NCBI GenBank assembly: GCA_034522055.1 | Contig: JAXHLS010000002.1 | Coordinates: 806,001 to 870,000 of the forward strand | Direction: 5' to 3' | DNA: 64,000 nt | Source of the DNA: Gammaproteobacteria bacterium | GTDB lineage: Bacteria; Pseudomonadota; Gammaproteobacteria; JAABTG01 | Shown: in pieces, positions 31,758 to 41,234 of the stretch | How the letters are laid out: the number at the start of each line of letters is the position of its first letter | Position numbering within the stretch: the first letter of the stretch is position 1 | Position numbers and translations under genes: made by a program | Notes under the pieces: model-generated | Database searches by the model: none | What the model was told of the DNA's origin: nothing | What the model saw: the letters and a program-made list of their open reading frames with translations, nothing else

Positions 31758-31988
31758 TTACGCCTTCTTGATCATGAAGACGAACTTGCCCGCTTCTTCC
31801 CCGGACTCCATCAGCTCGTTACCCGTCTGCTTGGAAAATGCCTCGAAGTCCTTGACCGAGCCCGGGTCCGTGGACACGACCCGCAGAATCTTGCCGCTGT
31901 CGAGGGCCGCCAATGCCTTCTTGGCGCGCAGGATGGGTAGAGGACAATTGAGTCCGCTAGCGTCGAGTTCCTGATCAAAATCAGCCAT
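31758..31988 (-). CDS. tusA: Sulfur carrier protein TusA
   Basis: A 76-residue TusA with the CPLP motif (Cys15 in GLNCPLPILRAKKAL), which holds the persulfide. In sulfur oxidisers TusA receives sulfur from rhodanese and passes it toward DsrEFH and DsrC. The C-terminal GNELMESGEEAGKFVFMIKK forms the rest of the small alpha-beta fold. It lies between dsrE2 and the rhodanese gene on the same strand. Confidence 0.93.
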   Translation of the reverse strand: MADFDQELDASGLNCPLPILRAKKALAALDSGKILRVVSTDPGSVKDFEAFSKQTGNELMESGEEAGKFVFMIKKA

Positions 31989-32104
31989 GGATGTCTCCTT
32001 TTAGCAATAGTGGGTTGGAAAAATCTCGCAATTTTCCATTTATATTTGAATTCTCTAATTCTTGCAACCTGAGGACCGATTCCACCGCCAGGATCTGGCA
32101 CTCT

Positions 32105-32440
32105 TCAAGCGCTCTGACGCAGGTCCACCAACTCCTCTCCGTTGCGGACCCACGAGATGATGCCACCGCGCAGATTATAGGCCTCATCGAAACCACGCTG
32201 GGCCATGAACATGCAGGCCTGGCCCGAGCGGGCCCCGCTGCGGCAGTAGAACACCACCTTGCGGCCCCGTTGGGCTATCTGGTCGGCATGGAGGGGCAGC
32301 AGGTGCAGGGGCAGATTCTGCCCCCCGGCTATCACCCCGCGGGCGGCCTCTCCCGGTGTACGAACGTCGATGAGTTCCACGGACTCGTCGCCGGCCAGCA
32401 GTTGGGCCAGCTCAGCTGCCTCGATCTCTTTAACGAACAT
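32105..32440 (-). CDS. Rhodanese-like sulfurtransferase of the rhd-tusA-dsrE2 cluster
   Basis: A single-domain rhodanese of 111 residues with active-site Cys66 in YCRSGARSGQA, plus the ELIDVRTPGEAARGVI region. By family and position it loads sulfur onto the neighbouring TusA (role known in Allochromatium). No signal peptide, so it acts in the cytosol. It is the first gene of this small operon and is divergent from cysG. Confidence 0.88.
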   Translation of the reverse strand: MFVKEIEAAELAQLLAGDESVELIDVRTPGEAARGVIAGGQNLPLHLLPLHADQIAQRGRKVVFYCRSGARSGQACMFMAQRGFDEAYNLRGGIISWVRNGEELVDLRQSA

Positions 32441-32612
32441 GGAGCGCTCCTCGATGAAAATAATCCAGTGAAATAGTCAGCAAATATATAAGAATTCGTT
32501 AATAAAGTAAATCCCCTCAAAGGCATGGGGGCAGTTATCCCCATCAGGAGGTGGGCTTGCTCCCGCAATTGAGGGAATATAGGAGGTTGTCTCTGATTCG
32601 GATGCCGAAGCC

Positions 32613-34046
32613 ATGGAATTCCTACCCATTTTTCTCAAGGTGCGTGCCCAACCCTGCCTGGTGGTGGGAGGTGGTGACGTGGCCTCTCGCAAGGCATCCC
32701 TGCTGCTGCGTGCCGGGGCCGAGGTGCATATCGTCTCGCCACGCCTCGGCAGGGCGCTGGAAACCCTTTATCACGAGGGGGAAGTGCTTTGGCAGGAGGG
32801 GATATACGAGGCGAACCGCCTGACGGGCATGCACCTCGTCATCGCCGCCACGGATGATCCGGCCGTCAACGGTCGCGTCGCCAACGATGCCAGGGAACGT
32901 GGCATCCCCGTCAACGTGGTGGATCAGACCGACGCCTGCACCTTCGTGGTGCCCTCCATCATCGACCGTTCTCCCATCGTGGCCGCGGTGTCGTCCGGCG
33001 GTGCGTCACCCGTACTCGCGCGTCTCATCCGGGCCCGGCTGGAGACTCTCATCCCGGCCACTTTCGGCCGCATAGCCGCCCTGGCGGAGGAATATCGCGA
33101 CCGCGTCAAGGCCCGCTTCTCCCACCCTCCCCACCGCCGCATCTTCTGGGAGCAGGTGCTCCAGGGGAGCATCGCGGAGATGTTCTTCGCGGGGCAGGAG
33201 AAGGAGGCACGGGCGGCCCTGGAGAAGAAGCTCGAGGAGAGCCGTGACGAGCCCGAACGCGTCGGCGAGGTCTATCTGGTGGGCGGGGGCCCCGGGGACC
33301 CGGATCTCCTCACCTTCCGCGCGCTGCGTCTCATGCAGCAGGCAGATGTGGTGGTCTACGACCGCCTGGTGGCCAAGGCGGTCCTCGACCTCACCCGCCG
33401 CGACGCCGACCGCATCTACGTCGGCAAGGAACGGGACAACCACGCCATGCCCCAGGAGGAGATCAACAAGCTCCTGGCACGGCTGGCCAAGGAGGGCAAA
33501 CGGGTGGTCAGACTGAAGGGCGGCGACCCCTTCATATTCGGGCGCGGCGGTGAGGAGATCGATACCCTGGCGGCCGAGGGCGTGCCCTTCCAGGTGGTGC
33601 CCGGCATCACCGCCGCCTCCGGTTGTGCGGCCTATGCGGGGATCCCCCTGACCCACCGTGACTTCGCCCAATCCTGCGTCTTCGTCACCGGCCATCTCAA
33701 GGACGGTACCATCAACCTCAACTGGCCTGCCCTGGCCCAACCCCAGCAGACGGTGGTGTTCTACATGGGTCTCAAGGGCCTCGAGGACATCTGCGCCAAG
33801 CTCATGGAGCACGGCATGCCGCCGGACATGCCCGCCGCCCTGGTCCAGCAGGGCACCACCCAGCGCCAACAGACCCTCATCGGCACCCTGTCCTCCCTGC
33901 CCGGTATGATAGCGGTCAGAAAGCCCAAGGCACCCACCCTGTTCATCGTGGGCGAGGTGGTGAGCCTGAGCGCCAAGCTGGCCTGGTTCGAGCCCCATCC
34001 CACGGAAAGCGTGGAGCAGTATTCCAGCGAGGAACGCGGCATCTGA
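32613..34046 (+). CDS. cysG: Siroheme synthase, dehydrogenase-ferrochelatase and methyltransferase
   Basis: Makes siroheme from uroporphyrinogen III. The 477-residue fusion has an N-terminal precorrin-2 dehydrogenase/ferrochelatase part ([40 protein letters not shown]) and a C-terminal SUMT methyltransferase part from about residue 217 ([44 protein letters not shown]). Siroheme is the cofactor of DsrAB encoded downstream in this block, so the location makes sense. It is divergent from the rhodanese gene. Confidence 0.94.
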   Translation: MEFLPIFLKVRAQPCLVVGGGDVASRKASLLLRAGAEVHIVSPRLGRALETLYHEGEVLWQEGIYEANRLTGMHLVIAATDDPAVNGRVANDARERGIPVNVVDQTDACTFVVPSIIDRSPIVAAVSSGGASPVLARLIRARLETLIPATFGRIAALAEEYRDRVKARFSHPPHRRIFWEQVLQGSIAEMFFAGQEKEARAALEKKLEESRDEPERVGEVYLVGGGPGDPDLLTFRALRLMQQADVVVYDRLVAKAVLDLTRRDADRIYVGKERDNHAMPQEEINKLLARLAKEGKRVVRLKGGDPFIFGRGGEEIDTLAAEGVPFQVVPGITAASGCAAYAGIPLTHRDFAQSCVFVTGHLKDGTINLNWPALAQPQQTVVFYMGLKGLEDICAKLMEHGMPPDMPAALVQQGTTQRQQTLIGTLSSLPGMIAVRKPKAPTLFIVGEVVSLSAKLAWFEPHPTESVEQYSSEERGI

Positions 34047-34052
34047 CGTCGA

Positions 34053-34520
34053 TCACTCCCGGGGCCGGCGCTGATCCGGCATCAGCTTGGTGGCGAAGTA
34101 GGCATCGCCCTCCTCCACGGTGACCGGATCACCCCCTTCGTCCACCAGGGGCTGCTCATACTCGTTCCAGCCCCGCAGGCCGGTCTTGAGGCTGACCACG
34201 TTCCCGAATCCCATCTCCGCGAGGACCCTGGCGGCGAAGATGCTGCGGTTGCCGGAGCGGCAGGCCACCACCACGTATCTATCCCGCGCCTCCACCAGTT
34301 CCGGTTCCGTCTCCTCGTAATCCCACTCGGCGGCGGTCTCCAGCACCCCCCGCGGTACGTTGATGGAATCCGGTATATGCATGGTGTCGAACTCGTAAGG
34401 CTCGCGCACGTCGACGATGAGGGGCTCGCGGCCCGCCGTGATGTGCTCCTCCAGGTCCCAGGGGAAAATCTCCTGCACCTGGCCCTCCACCTCCCGAACC
34501 AGATCGTTGAAACTCTTCAT
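34053..34520 (-). CDS. Rhodanese-domain protein
   Basis: A 155-residue single rhodanese domain with Cys87 in ACRSGNRSI and the IVDVREPYEFDTMHIP segment. It lacks a signal peptide. An acidic C-terminal extension (GGDPVTVEEGDAYFATKL) follows the domain. It lies 37 bases downstream of the response regulator, convergent with cysG, so it is probably cotranscribed with the two-component genes. The sulfur acceptor is unknown; it may be another TusA or DsrE partner. Confidence 0.86.
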   Translation of the reverse strand: MKSFNDLVREVEGQVQEIFPWDLEEHITAGREPLIVDVREPYEFDTMHIPDSINVPRGVLETAAEWDYEETEPELVEARDRYVVVACRSGNRSIFAARVLAEMGFGNVVSLKTGLRGWNEYEQPLVDEGGDPVTVEEGDAYFATKLMPDQRRPRE

Positions 34521-34557
34521 GACTACGGGTCTTCGTCTTCGTTGATGGTGGGTGGTG

Positions 34558-35211
34558 TTACTGGCCAGCGATCCTGTGGCACAGGCCGTGCTCCACGGCG
34601 AGCACCGCAGCCTCCACCCGGGAATGCACCTCGAGTTTGCGCAATATGGACTTCACATGGAGCTTCACGGTGCCATCGGAAATCTCCAGTTCTTTGGCAA
34701 TGACCTTGTTGCTCTGGCCCGCCGCGAGGTGACACAGGATCTCCATCTCACGATGGGTCAGGATGGAAAAGGGTGAACGCCCCGGCTCCTCGGCTTCGTC
34801 GCCTTTGACCATGCGCGCCAGCAGGCCCGCCATGTCGGGCGCCACCACGGTCTTGCCGGCGATGACGTCGCCCAGGGCGCCCACCAGTTCATCGGGCTCC
34901 ATGTCCTTCAGGAGGTAGCCCTGGGCCCCGTTGCGCAGACTCTCCACCAGGTCAGTCTCTTCCCGGGAGGTGGTGAGAATGACCACGGGGATCCCCAACT
35001 CCATGGCGACGATACGGCGCAGTACCGTGAGACCGTCCAGTTCAGGCATGCGCAGGTCCAACAGAATGACGTCGGGCTGGAGGCTCCGGGCGCCCAGTAT
35101 GCCCTCCTCCCCGCTGCCCTCGGCCGCGAGCACCTCGATGCCCCGGCGCGTAAGCAGTTCCCGCAGGCCGCTGCGGAACAGGGTGTGATCGTCGATCAGC
35201 AATACCTTCAA
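34558..35211 (-). CDS. NarL/FixJ-family response regulator
   Basis: A 217-residue regulator: receiver domain (residues 1-120, phosphoacceptor Asp52 in VILLDLRMPELDG, Lys in YLLKDM) and a LuxR-type HTH at about 150-205 (LTHREMEILCHLAAGQSNKV, then GTVKLHVKSILRKLEV). It follows its sensor kinase by 19 bases. The pattern matches NarL, but the target genes are unknown; the neighbouring dsr or rhodanese genes are possible. Confidence 0.9.
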   Translation of the reverse strand: MKVLLIDDHTLFRSGLRELLTRRGIEVLAAEGSGEEGILGARSLQPDVILLDLRMPELDGLTVLRRIVAMELGIPVVILTTSREETDLVESLRNGAQGYLLKDMEPDELVGALGDVIAGKTVVAPDMAGLLARMVKGDEAEEPGRSPFSILTHREMEILCHLAAGQSNKVIAKELEISDGTVKLHVKSILRKLEVHSRVEAAVLAVEHGLCHRIAGQ

Positions 35212-35230
35212 GGCGTCACCTCGGATGGTC

Positions 35231-36817
35231 TCAGTTGCCGGGGTTGGAAAAGTGGAGTTCGATGCGCGTGCCCTCGCCGGGCTCGCTGTCCACGTGCAAC
35301 GCCCCCCCCAGGCGGCGCGCCCGCTCCTGGAGGATCTGCAACCCGAGGTGCTCGCCGGGCCGGCTGCCGATGTCGCTGGTGCGGATCCCCACGCCGTCGT
35401 CTTCCACCATCAGATAATAGGACCCTTTGTCGTCGCAACGTAAGAGGATACGCACGGCACGCGCCTGCGCATGTCTGCGGATGTTGGAAAGGGTCTCCTG
35501 GAGGATGCGGATCACCTGCATCTCCATGCCCGCGGGCAGATCGGGATGGGCGCACTCGAGCTGGAACAGGGCGACGATGCCGGCCTCGCGCCTGAAGCGG
35601 TCGACGATGTCCTCCAGCGCCGGCAACAACCCGCGCTTGTCCATGGGCGCCCGGAAGTGGGCCAGCAGCCCCCTGAGTTCGGTGTTGGCTTCGTCCAGGC
35701 CACCGCGGATGCGGGCGAGCTCGGCACGGGCCACGTCGCTCTCATGGTGTTCCAGGGTATCCTCCAGCATACGCACCTGAAAACGCAGGCTGGCCAGAGT
35801 CTGGGCCAGGGAATCATGGAGTTCGTGGGCCAGCAGGTTACGCTCCTGCATGATGGACAGGCGCTGGGCCTGGCGGTCGATACGCACCTTCTCGATGGCC
35901 ATGCCGAGGTGGCGGCCGACGCTTTTCAGGAGCTCCTGGAGATCCGGGCGGGACAACAGTTCACTATCATCGAGGAACAGTTCGTACGCACCGAGGGTGG
36001 CGCCGTGATGCCGAAGGGGTACGGCGACACACTGCTGTGCCCCATCCGGGGGGGCATCGTTTCCACCAGCCTGATGAAGGGGCTCGCGCATCCCCTCCTC
36101 CGTGATCACCCAACCATCCATCAGGTCCTCGGCGGCGCGGGCGCGCTGAGTCGCCAGTTCTTCGTCACTCATACCCACCGCGGCCACCAGGCGCATCTCC
36201 CCCGTCTCGGCGTCCAGCAGGCGCACCGTGGCGGCCCTGGCGCTCACGACATCGATGAGGGTATGCAGATAGCGGGTCAGCAGATCGTCGAGATCATTGA
36301 AGATATTGATACTCGCCGCCACGTCGTAGAGCACCTGGAGCAGGCGGGTCTTCTGGGACAGGCGTTCGGTATGACGGGAGATCTCGTCGTCCATGCGCTC
36401 GTTGAGGCGCTGGAACTCGTCACTCAGCCTGTTGATATGACCTACGATGTCCGCGAGTTCGCCGGCTCTGGCCAGGGGTATACGGGCATCGAGTCGCTCG
36501 GAACGCAGCTGGTGCGCCCAGTGGCGCAGTTCCCCCAGGGGACTCAGCAGATCCCGGCGGATGCGCATGTCCAGGTACACGGCGCCGGCGCCCATCACCC
36601 CGAGGCAGATCAGGGAGAGGGTCGCGTAGACGGGCAGCACCCCGGCCGCCATAGCGCCGGCCACCGCCAGCACGCCGGCTACGGAGACCCCCACCAACAC
36701 TCGAATGGCGGTGAGAATACCGCTGTGGAATCGCTCCGGTGGCTCCTTCCGGTTGCCCCCATGCGGTGTCACCCGCGTGCGCCCGCCGGCGGCCCGGTTC
36801 ACTTCAGGTTGTCGCAC
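35231..36817 (-). CDS. NarX-type sensor histidine kinase lacking a large periplasmic domain
   Basis: A 528-residue kinase: two adjacent membrane helices near residues 33-78 with almost no loop between them, a HAMP-like linker, a GAF-like cytosolic segment (about 160-310), a HisKA_3 dimerisation helix with the H-box AHELHDSLAQTL, and a C-terminal ATPase domain (VEDDGVGI). NarX has a periplasmic nitrate-binding domain, which is missing here, so the signal is more likely sensed by the GAF region or in the membrane. Pairs with the regulator downstream. Confidence 0.87.
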   Translation of the reverse strand: MRQPEVNRAAGGRTRVTPHGGNRKEPPERFHSGILTAIRVLVGVSVAGVLAVAGAMAAGVLPVYATLSLICLGVMGAGAVYLDMRIRRDLLSPLGELRHWAHQLRSERLDARIPLARAGELADIVGHINRLSDEFQRLNERMDDEISRHTERLSQKTRLLQVLYDVAASINIFNDLDDLLTRYLHTLIDVVSARAATVRLLDAETGEMRLVAAVGMSDEELATQRARAAEDLMDGWVITEEGMREPLHQAGGNDAPPDGAQQCVAVPLRHHGATLGAYELFLDDSELLSRPDLQELLKSVGRHLGMAIEKVRIDRQAQRLSIMQERNLLAHELHDSLAQTLASLRFQVRMLEDTLEHHESDVARAELARIRGGLDEANTELRGLLAHFRAPMDKRGLLPALEDIVDRFRREAGIVALFQLECAHPDLPAGMEMQVIRILQETLSNIRRHAQARAVRILLRCDDKGSYYLMVEDDGVGIRTSDIGSRPGEHLGLQILQERARRLGGALHVDSEPGEGTRIELHFSNPGN

Positions 36818-36858
36818 CCTGGGAGTGCTGGGGAGACAGCCACCGGCTCGTCACTTCG

Positions 36859-37173
36859 TCATCCGCCGGCGGGCGGCGTGTAGTTGGGATCGTTGGGATT
36901 GAGGAAGATGAAATTGAAGCTCCCGGGTTCCAGTTCCACGTAGTCCAGGGTCAGCCCGTTGAGCATCTCCATGTAGGCCGGTGACACCACCACATTTACG
37001 CCTTCGCTCTTGAAACGCAGGTCGTCCTCCGTCTCCGAATCGAAGCCCATACCGTAATCGAAGCTGCCGTCCTCCATGCGCTTCACCGCGAGGCGCAGGG
37101 ACAATCCCTCCAGATTGCTTTCCTGCGCCGATTTCCTGATCTGCTCGGCAGCCGCCGTGGTCAGCGTGATCAT
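36859..37173 (-). CDS. dsrR: DsrR, IscA/HesB-fold protein of the dsr operon
   Basis: A 104-residue A-type carrier fold protein (MITLTTAAAEQIRKSAQESN, then GFDSETEDDLRF and VSPAYMEMLNGLTLDYVELE) that contains no cysteine at all, as in Allochromatium DsrR, where it affects dsr expression post-transcriptionally. ATG 37,173 has AGGGG six bases upstream. It is the last gene of the operon, after dsrN. Confidence 0.9.
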   Translation of the reverse strand: MITLTTAAAEQIRKSAQESNLEGLSLRLAVKRMEDGSFDYGMGFDSETEDDLRFKSEGVNVVVSPAYMEMLNGLTLDYVELEPGSFNFIFLNPNDPNYTPPAGG

Positions 37174-37220
37174 GATGAATACCCCTGGTTTTGAAAAAAG
37201 GCCCGCGGCCGCCGACAAGC

Positions 37221-38591
37221 TCAACAAAAATCGGCGACGTAAGCAAGGAACCGCTCGGTCCAGCGGCTTTCGGCACAGTTCCGCATGTGCACGTAGCTGG
37301 CCAGGAGGCGATGGCGAACGATACCGTCATGGCGCCCGTCGATGCCGTGACCGCGATCCACAGCGTAAGCATAGGCATGGCCGGCGCCGGGTTTAACCAG
37401 CATGGAATAGTGGAACTCGTGGCACGGAATGACGGTCCCGGCGCCGCCACCGGGCCAGGGATGGCGCGGCGTCTCCCGCACCTTGGCGTAGCCGCGACCC
37501 TGGGGCCTTTCACCCATTTCCACTTCCAGGGGCAGTACCCCGACCATGGCGCGCCGTTCGCCGCCCCAGGTGATGGCATCACACAGATACATGAGGCCAC
37601 CGCACTCGGCATAGGCCGGCATGCCGTCCCTTATGGCTTCGCCCATCTGCCGCCGCAGCCCCTCATTGGCCTCCAGCGGCTCGAGATGAGTCTCGGGGAA
37701 CCCCCCGCCCAGCACCAGTGCATCGATGGCTGGGAGTTGCCGATCCTGGATGGCGTCGATGTAGACCAGTTCCGCACCGCCCGCGGCGAGGTCCTCCAGA
37801 TCGTCCGCGTAATAGAAACCGAAGGCGGCATCCCGCAACACCCCCAGACGCAATCCGCGCGCGCCGACGACGGCGGGCGGCGCCGGCTCCTCTCCCGCGA
37901 CCGGGGCGGGAGCGGTGCGTGCCACCTCCAAGAGGGCATCCACGTCCAACTGCTGCTCCATCAGTCGTGCCAGGGCCGCGATGGTGGCGTCTGCGCCCCC
38001 GGCCTCGTTTCCCGGCACCAGGCCGAGGTGGCGTTCCTCGATGGAGATGGCGGCGTTGCGCTGCACGGCGCCGAGGACCGGGATATCGGTATAGTGCTCA
38101 ACCGCCCGGCGCAGCTTGTCCTCGTGGCGGGCGCCGCCGACGAAATTCAGTATCACCCCGGCGATGTCGACCTGGCGATCGAAGACCCTGTAACCCTGGA
38201 GCAGGGGCGCGATGCCCCGCGTGATGCCCCGTGTATCCACCACCAGCACCACCGGACTGCCGAGTTGTCGGGCGAGGGCGGCGTTACTGTCGGAACCGTC
38301 CAGGGACAAGCCGTCGTAGAGCCCCTTGTTGCCCTCGATGATACCGATATGAGCATCCCTGCTGCGGCTCGCGAACAGGGCTGACACCTCGGCCGGCGAA
38401 TGGACATTGAAATCGAGGTTGTACGCCACCCGCCCCGCCGCCCGGCCGAGCCAGATGGGATCGATGTAATCGGGCCCCTTCTTGAAGGGCTGGACGCTGA
38501 GGCCGCGGGCCGCCAGCGCCGCGCACAGGCCGATGGAGACGGTCGTCTTACCGGAAGATTTATGAGCGGCCGATATATAGAGATGGGACAC
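37221..38591 (-). CDS. dsrN: DsrN, siroheme amidase (CobB-like)
   Basis: Glutamine-dependent amidotransferase (456 residues) resembling cobyrinic acid a,c-diamide synthase; in sulfur oxidisers DsrN is thought to amidate siroheme to siroamide for DsrAB. N-terminal P-loop AAHKSSGKTTVSIGL, the PFKKGPDYIDPIW block, and the C-terminal amidotransferase domain with the nucleophile Cys in PAYAECGGLMYL. Two starts are possible: GTG 38,591 (SHLYISAAHKSSG follows, my choice) or TTG 38,606, which has GGGG upstream. A 127-bp repeat separates it from dsrP. Confidence 0.9.
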   Translation of the reverse strand: MSHLYISAAHKSSGKTTVSIGLCAALAARGLSVQPFKKGPDYIDPIWLGRAAGRVAYNLDFNVHSPAEVSALFASRSRDAHIGIIEGNKGLYDGLSLDGSDSNAALARQLGSPVVLVVDTRGITRGIAPLLQGYRVFDRQVDIAGVILNFVGGARHEDKLRRAVEHYTDIPVLGAVQRNAAISIEERHLGLVPGNEAGGADATIAALARLMEQQLDVDALLEVARTAPAPVAGEEPAPPAVVGARGLRLGVLRDAAFGFYYADDLEDLAAGGAELVYIDAIQDRQLPAIDALVLGGGFPETHLEPLEANEGLRRQMGEAIRDGMPAYAECGGLMYLCDAITWGGERRAMVGVLPLEVEMGERPQGRGYAKVRETPRHPWPGGGAGTVIPCHEFHYSMLVKPGAGHAYAYAVDRGHGIDGRHDGIVRHRLLASYVHMRNCAESRWTERFLAYVADFC

Positions 38592-38647
38592 GGCGCGGTA
38601 TGGCAATCAGCCCCAACCCCCGGCATGTCGTTGCCCGGGGGCGGGGG

Positions 38648-38774
38648 TAACTCTCATGGCGATACGCGCCGCCCGAGATGATGAAAGAGGAGCGCGTATC
38701 GCCATGTTCGTTCCCTCACCCCATCCCTCTCCCAGAGGGAGAGGGGGAGTTCGTGCTTCGCGACTTTCAGGTTA
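38648..38774 (+). repeat. 127-bp hairpin-rich interspersed repeat, copy B
   Basis: Same 127-base element as 17,299 and 52,858, starting TAACTCTCATGGCGATACGC and ending GACTTTCAGGTTA. It lies eight bases after the dsrP stop codon and before dsrN, hence inside the dsr operon transcript. Its 14-bp and 9-bp inverted repeats would form hairpins in that RNA. Confidence 0.85.
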
Positions 38775-38782
38775 AGGCCATC

Positions 38783-40000
38783 TCAGGCCTTGGCGGTGGC
38801 GTGGGGATCGACGGCCTCGTCGGCCAGGGTGACGGGCAGGAAGCGCAGCACTTTCACGCCGATGACCACCATGATCAGGGCGACACCCACGCCGGCCATG
38901 CCCAGCAGGAACTCGGGCAGGCTGGGGGAGTACCCGGCCACGACACCGTCGAAGAAGGCGCTGCTGATGATCTCATGGCCCGGCAGCATCTCCATGGGAT
39001 AGGCCTGACCGCCGATGAGAATCACGTAGATCTGGGTCAGCCCGCCGAGGATGACCAGGGCGCTGGCCACCCCCAGCCAGGTGCGCGACGCAGAGAAGGC
39101 CGGATGCCATACCAGCACCATGGGCAGGATACTTCCCACGACCACGAAACCTCCCCAGAACAGCAGGGGATAGATACCCCCATCCAGCAGCATGAAGGCC
39201 TCGAAGGCATGGTGCTCCGCCGCATAGAGATTGGTGAGGTGCTGCACCGCGACGAAGTACAGGGCCGCGGCGACGAACACCCCGAGGAGGTTCTTGAGAC
39301 GGCCGAGCACGGCGTCACCCAGGGGCCTTGCCAGCCATTTGTACGACGCCATCAGCACCAGCATGAATATCGCGAGACCGAAGGAGAAGGACATGACGAT
39401 GAACATGGGCGCCATGACCGCCGCGTCATAGCCCGGCCGGGCCACGAGGAAGCCGAAGATGGAGCCGGTACCGGTGGTGAGGATGAGTCGCCAGATGAAG
39501 GCGGCGTATCCCGCGGTCTTGTAATAGCGGTTCATCCTGGCCTCCATCATGAACCACAGGTAGACGGCGACGATGACCATGAAGCCGGTGTAGAGAAAGA
39601 TGTTCCACGCGAAGATGGAACGGAAGTTGTACTTGGTCATGGCCACGATGAGGCGGTCCGGCCGCCCCAGGTCCAGCACCAGGACCGCCAGGCCGCCGGC
39701 CAGCAAAGCCAAGGCCAGCAGGCCCGACAGGCGCGCCAGGGGCTTGTACATCGGCTTACCGAAAACGGTGCCGATGGAGGCCACGTTGAGGGCCCCGGAG
39801 GCCGCGACGATGAGGAAGATGGCGAAGACGTGGGGCATGCCCCACACCACCTGGTTGCTCATGCCGGTGACCCAGTGCCCCTGGTGCTCCATGTAATAGG
39901 CCGCGCCGAGCCCCACGACGATGATCGCCCCGAGCACCCCCAGGATGGCGAGATAGCCCGTGGACCAGCCCTTCACCTCGGTGTACTGAACAGTCTTCAT
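38783..40000 (-). CDS. dsrP: DsrP, NrfD-family membrane quinone protein
   Basis: A polytopic inner-membrane protein (405 residues, about ten helices) of the NrfD/PsrC family; part of the DsrMKJOP complex that exchanges electrons with the quinone pool. Strong hydrophobic segments run throughout (for example GYLAILGVLGAIIVVGLGA), and the conserved DLGRPDRL sits near residue 110. It follows dsrO by 71 bases. A 127-bp repeat lies just after its stop. Confidence 0.95.
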   Translation of the reverse strand: MKTVQYTEVKGWSTGYLAILGVLGAIIVVGLGAAYYMEHQGHWVTGMSNQVVWGMPHVFAIFLIVAASGALNVASIGTVFGKPMYKPLARLSGLLALALLAGGLAVLVLDLGRPDRLIVAMTKYNFRSIFAWNIFLYTGFMVIVAVYLWFMMEARMNRYYKTAGYAAFIWRLILTTGTGSIFGFLVARPGYDAAVMAPMFIVMSFSFGLAIFMLVLMASYKWLARPLGDAVLGRLKNLLGVFVAAALYFVAVQHLTNLYAAEHHAFEAFMLLDGGIYPLLFWGGFVVVGSILPMVLVWHPAFSASRTWLGVASALVILGGLTQIYVILIGGQAYPMEMLPGHEIISSAFFDGVVAGYSPSLPEFLLGMAGVGVALIMVVIGVKVLRFLPVTLADEAVDPHATAKA

Positions 40001-40071
40001 GATCTACTTAATCCGTGCTGAGGCCCGCGCCTGCCGGGGCGGGCGGTTTATTCCTGCAGATGCCGTGGCCT

Positions 40072-40848
40072 TCAGATGCCGTGGTAGCGAACCCCGGTGT
40101 TGAGGGCCAAGTCCTCACGCAGCTGGCGGGACGATATCTCGGTGAGCAGGCGGTATAACCGGCTCTCGGGATCCCGCAGATCACCGAACACCAGGGCCTC
40201 GTGCCCCTCGGCCTGACAGGCCTCGGCACACGCCGGCTGCTGGTCGCCGCCGGCGTCCACCCGGTGAACACAGAAGGTGCAGCTCTCCACGGTGCCCTTG
40301 CCCCGCGGTGCATGGGGCTTCTGATCGGTGGTGACCTCATGGATGAAGGAGCGGGCCTTGTAGGGACAGGCCATCATGCAATAGCGACAGCCGATGCAGA
40401 TATGCTTGTCCACCAGCACGATACCATCGGCACGGCGGAAGGATGCGCCGGTGGGACAGACGTCGACACAGGGTGGCTTCTCGCAATGCTGGCACAGCAG
40501 GGGCATGCCGTACTCACGACCCGTCATGCGGTCCCGCAGCTTCACCTTGCGGATCCAATAGGGATCGGTGGTGGGCCGGCCGTGATGCGTCACGCCATTC
40601 TCTTCGTGACAGGCATCCACGCAGGCCGTGCAACCATCGGCACACTTGTTGACATCCACCAGCATGCCCCAGCGCTGGTCCTCGGTCACCGGCTCGTCGG
40701 GCGAGCGGGCGCTGGCCGGGAGGATGGACAGACCGGGCACCATCGTGGCGACGGCCGCGGCCGCCGCGGCGGTACCGAAGAATCGGCGCCGCGCCAGATC
40801 GGGCTTGGCGTCCTCAGGGTCCTGCCTGGCTTCGTCGAACTCGCTCAT
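40072..40848 (-). CDS. dsrO: DsrO, periplasmic ferredoxin-like iron-sulfur protein
   Basis: A 258-residue iron-sulfur protein of DsrMKJOP. An N-terminal twin-arginine signal (ARRRFFGTAAAAAAVATMV) sends it to the periplasm. It has four cysteine groups, CADGCTACVDACHEE, CQHCEKPPCVDVCPTG, CIGCRYCMMACPYKA and CTFCVHR with CAEACQAEG, enough for up to four [4Fe-4S] clusters. ATG 40,848 overlaps the dsrJ stop by four bases. Confidence 0.95.
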   Translation of the reverse strand: MSEFDEARQDPEDAKPDLARRRFFGTAAAAAAVATMVPGLSILPASARSPDEPVTEDQRWGMLVDVNKCADGCTACVDACHEENGVTHHGRPTTDPYWIRKVKLRDRMTGREYGMPLLCQHCEKPPCVDVCPTGASFRRADGIVLVDKHICIGCRYCMMACPYKARSFIHEVTTDQKPHAPRGKGTVESCTFCVHRVDAGGDQQPACAEACQAEGHEALVFGDLRDPESRLYRLLTEISSRQLREDLALNTGVRYHGI

Positions 40849-41234
40849 TTTTGTTCCGGCGTGGTGGCGTGACATTGAAAGCAATCCATCTTGACGCTGG
40901 CGTAACTGTGGCAGCTGCTGCAGAACTGCTGAGGATCGTTGATGGGGATGTACTTACCCTGATCATCGGTTTGCACGTGACACTCGATACACTCCTTGAG
41001 AGAGTGACGCGAGGTGCGGATCCCCCGATGCATGGTCTCATCCCGCTGATGCAGGATGAACTCCATGTGATCCCGCCGCATCACATCCGTGGGCTCCACG
41101 CATTTATCGCCCTTGCCGGGCACGATGGTGGGCAGCAGCGGATTATCACCCGCCGCCACACCCGGGGGTGCGGCGGCCACGAGCAGAAGCCCTGCGAAAC
41201 CGATACCCAGTCGGGAAAGGAACCGTGCCGTCAC
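40845..41234 (-). CDS. dsrJ: DsrJ, periplasmic triheme cytochrome c
   Basis: A small (129-residue) periplasmic cytochrome of the DsrMKJOP complex, with an N-terminal signal or anchor helix and three heme sites: CIECH (82-86), CSSCH (105-109) and CFQCH (118-122). Cys45 is in the position of the conserved cysteine that ligates one heme in Allochromatium DsrJ. The start is GTG at 41,234, overlapping the dsrL stop as GTGA. Confidence 0.93.
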   Translation of the reverse strand: MTARFLSRLGIGFAGLLLVAAAPPGVAAGDNPLLPTIVPGKGDKCVEPTDVMRRDHMEFILHQRDETMHRGIRTSRHSLKECIECHVQTDDQGKYIPINDPQQFCSSCHSYASVKMDCFQCHATTPEQK

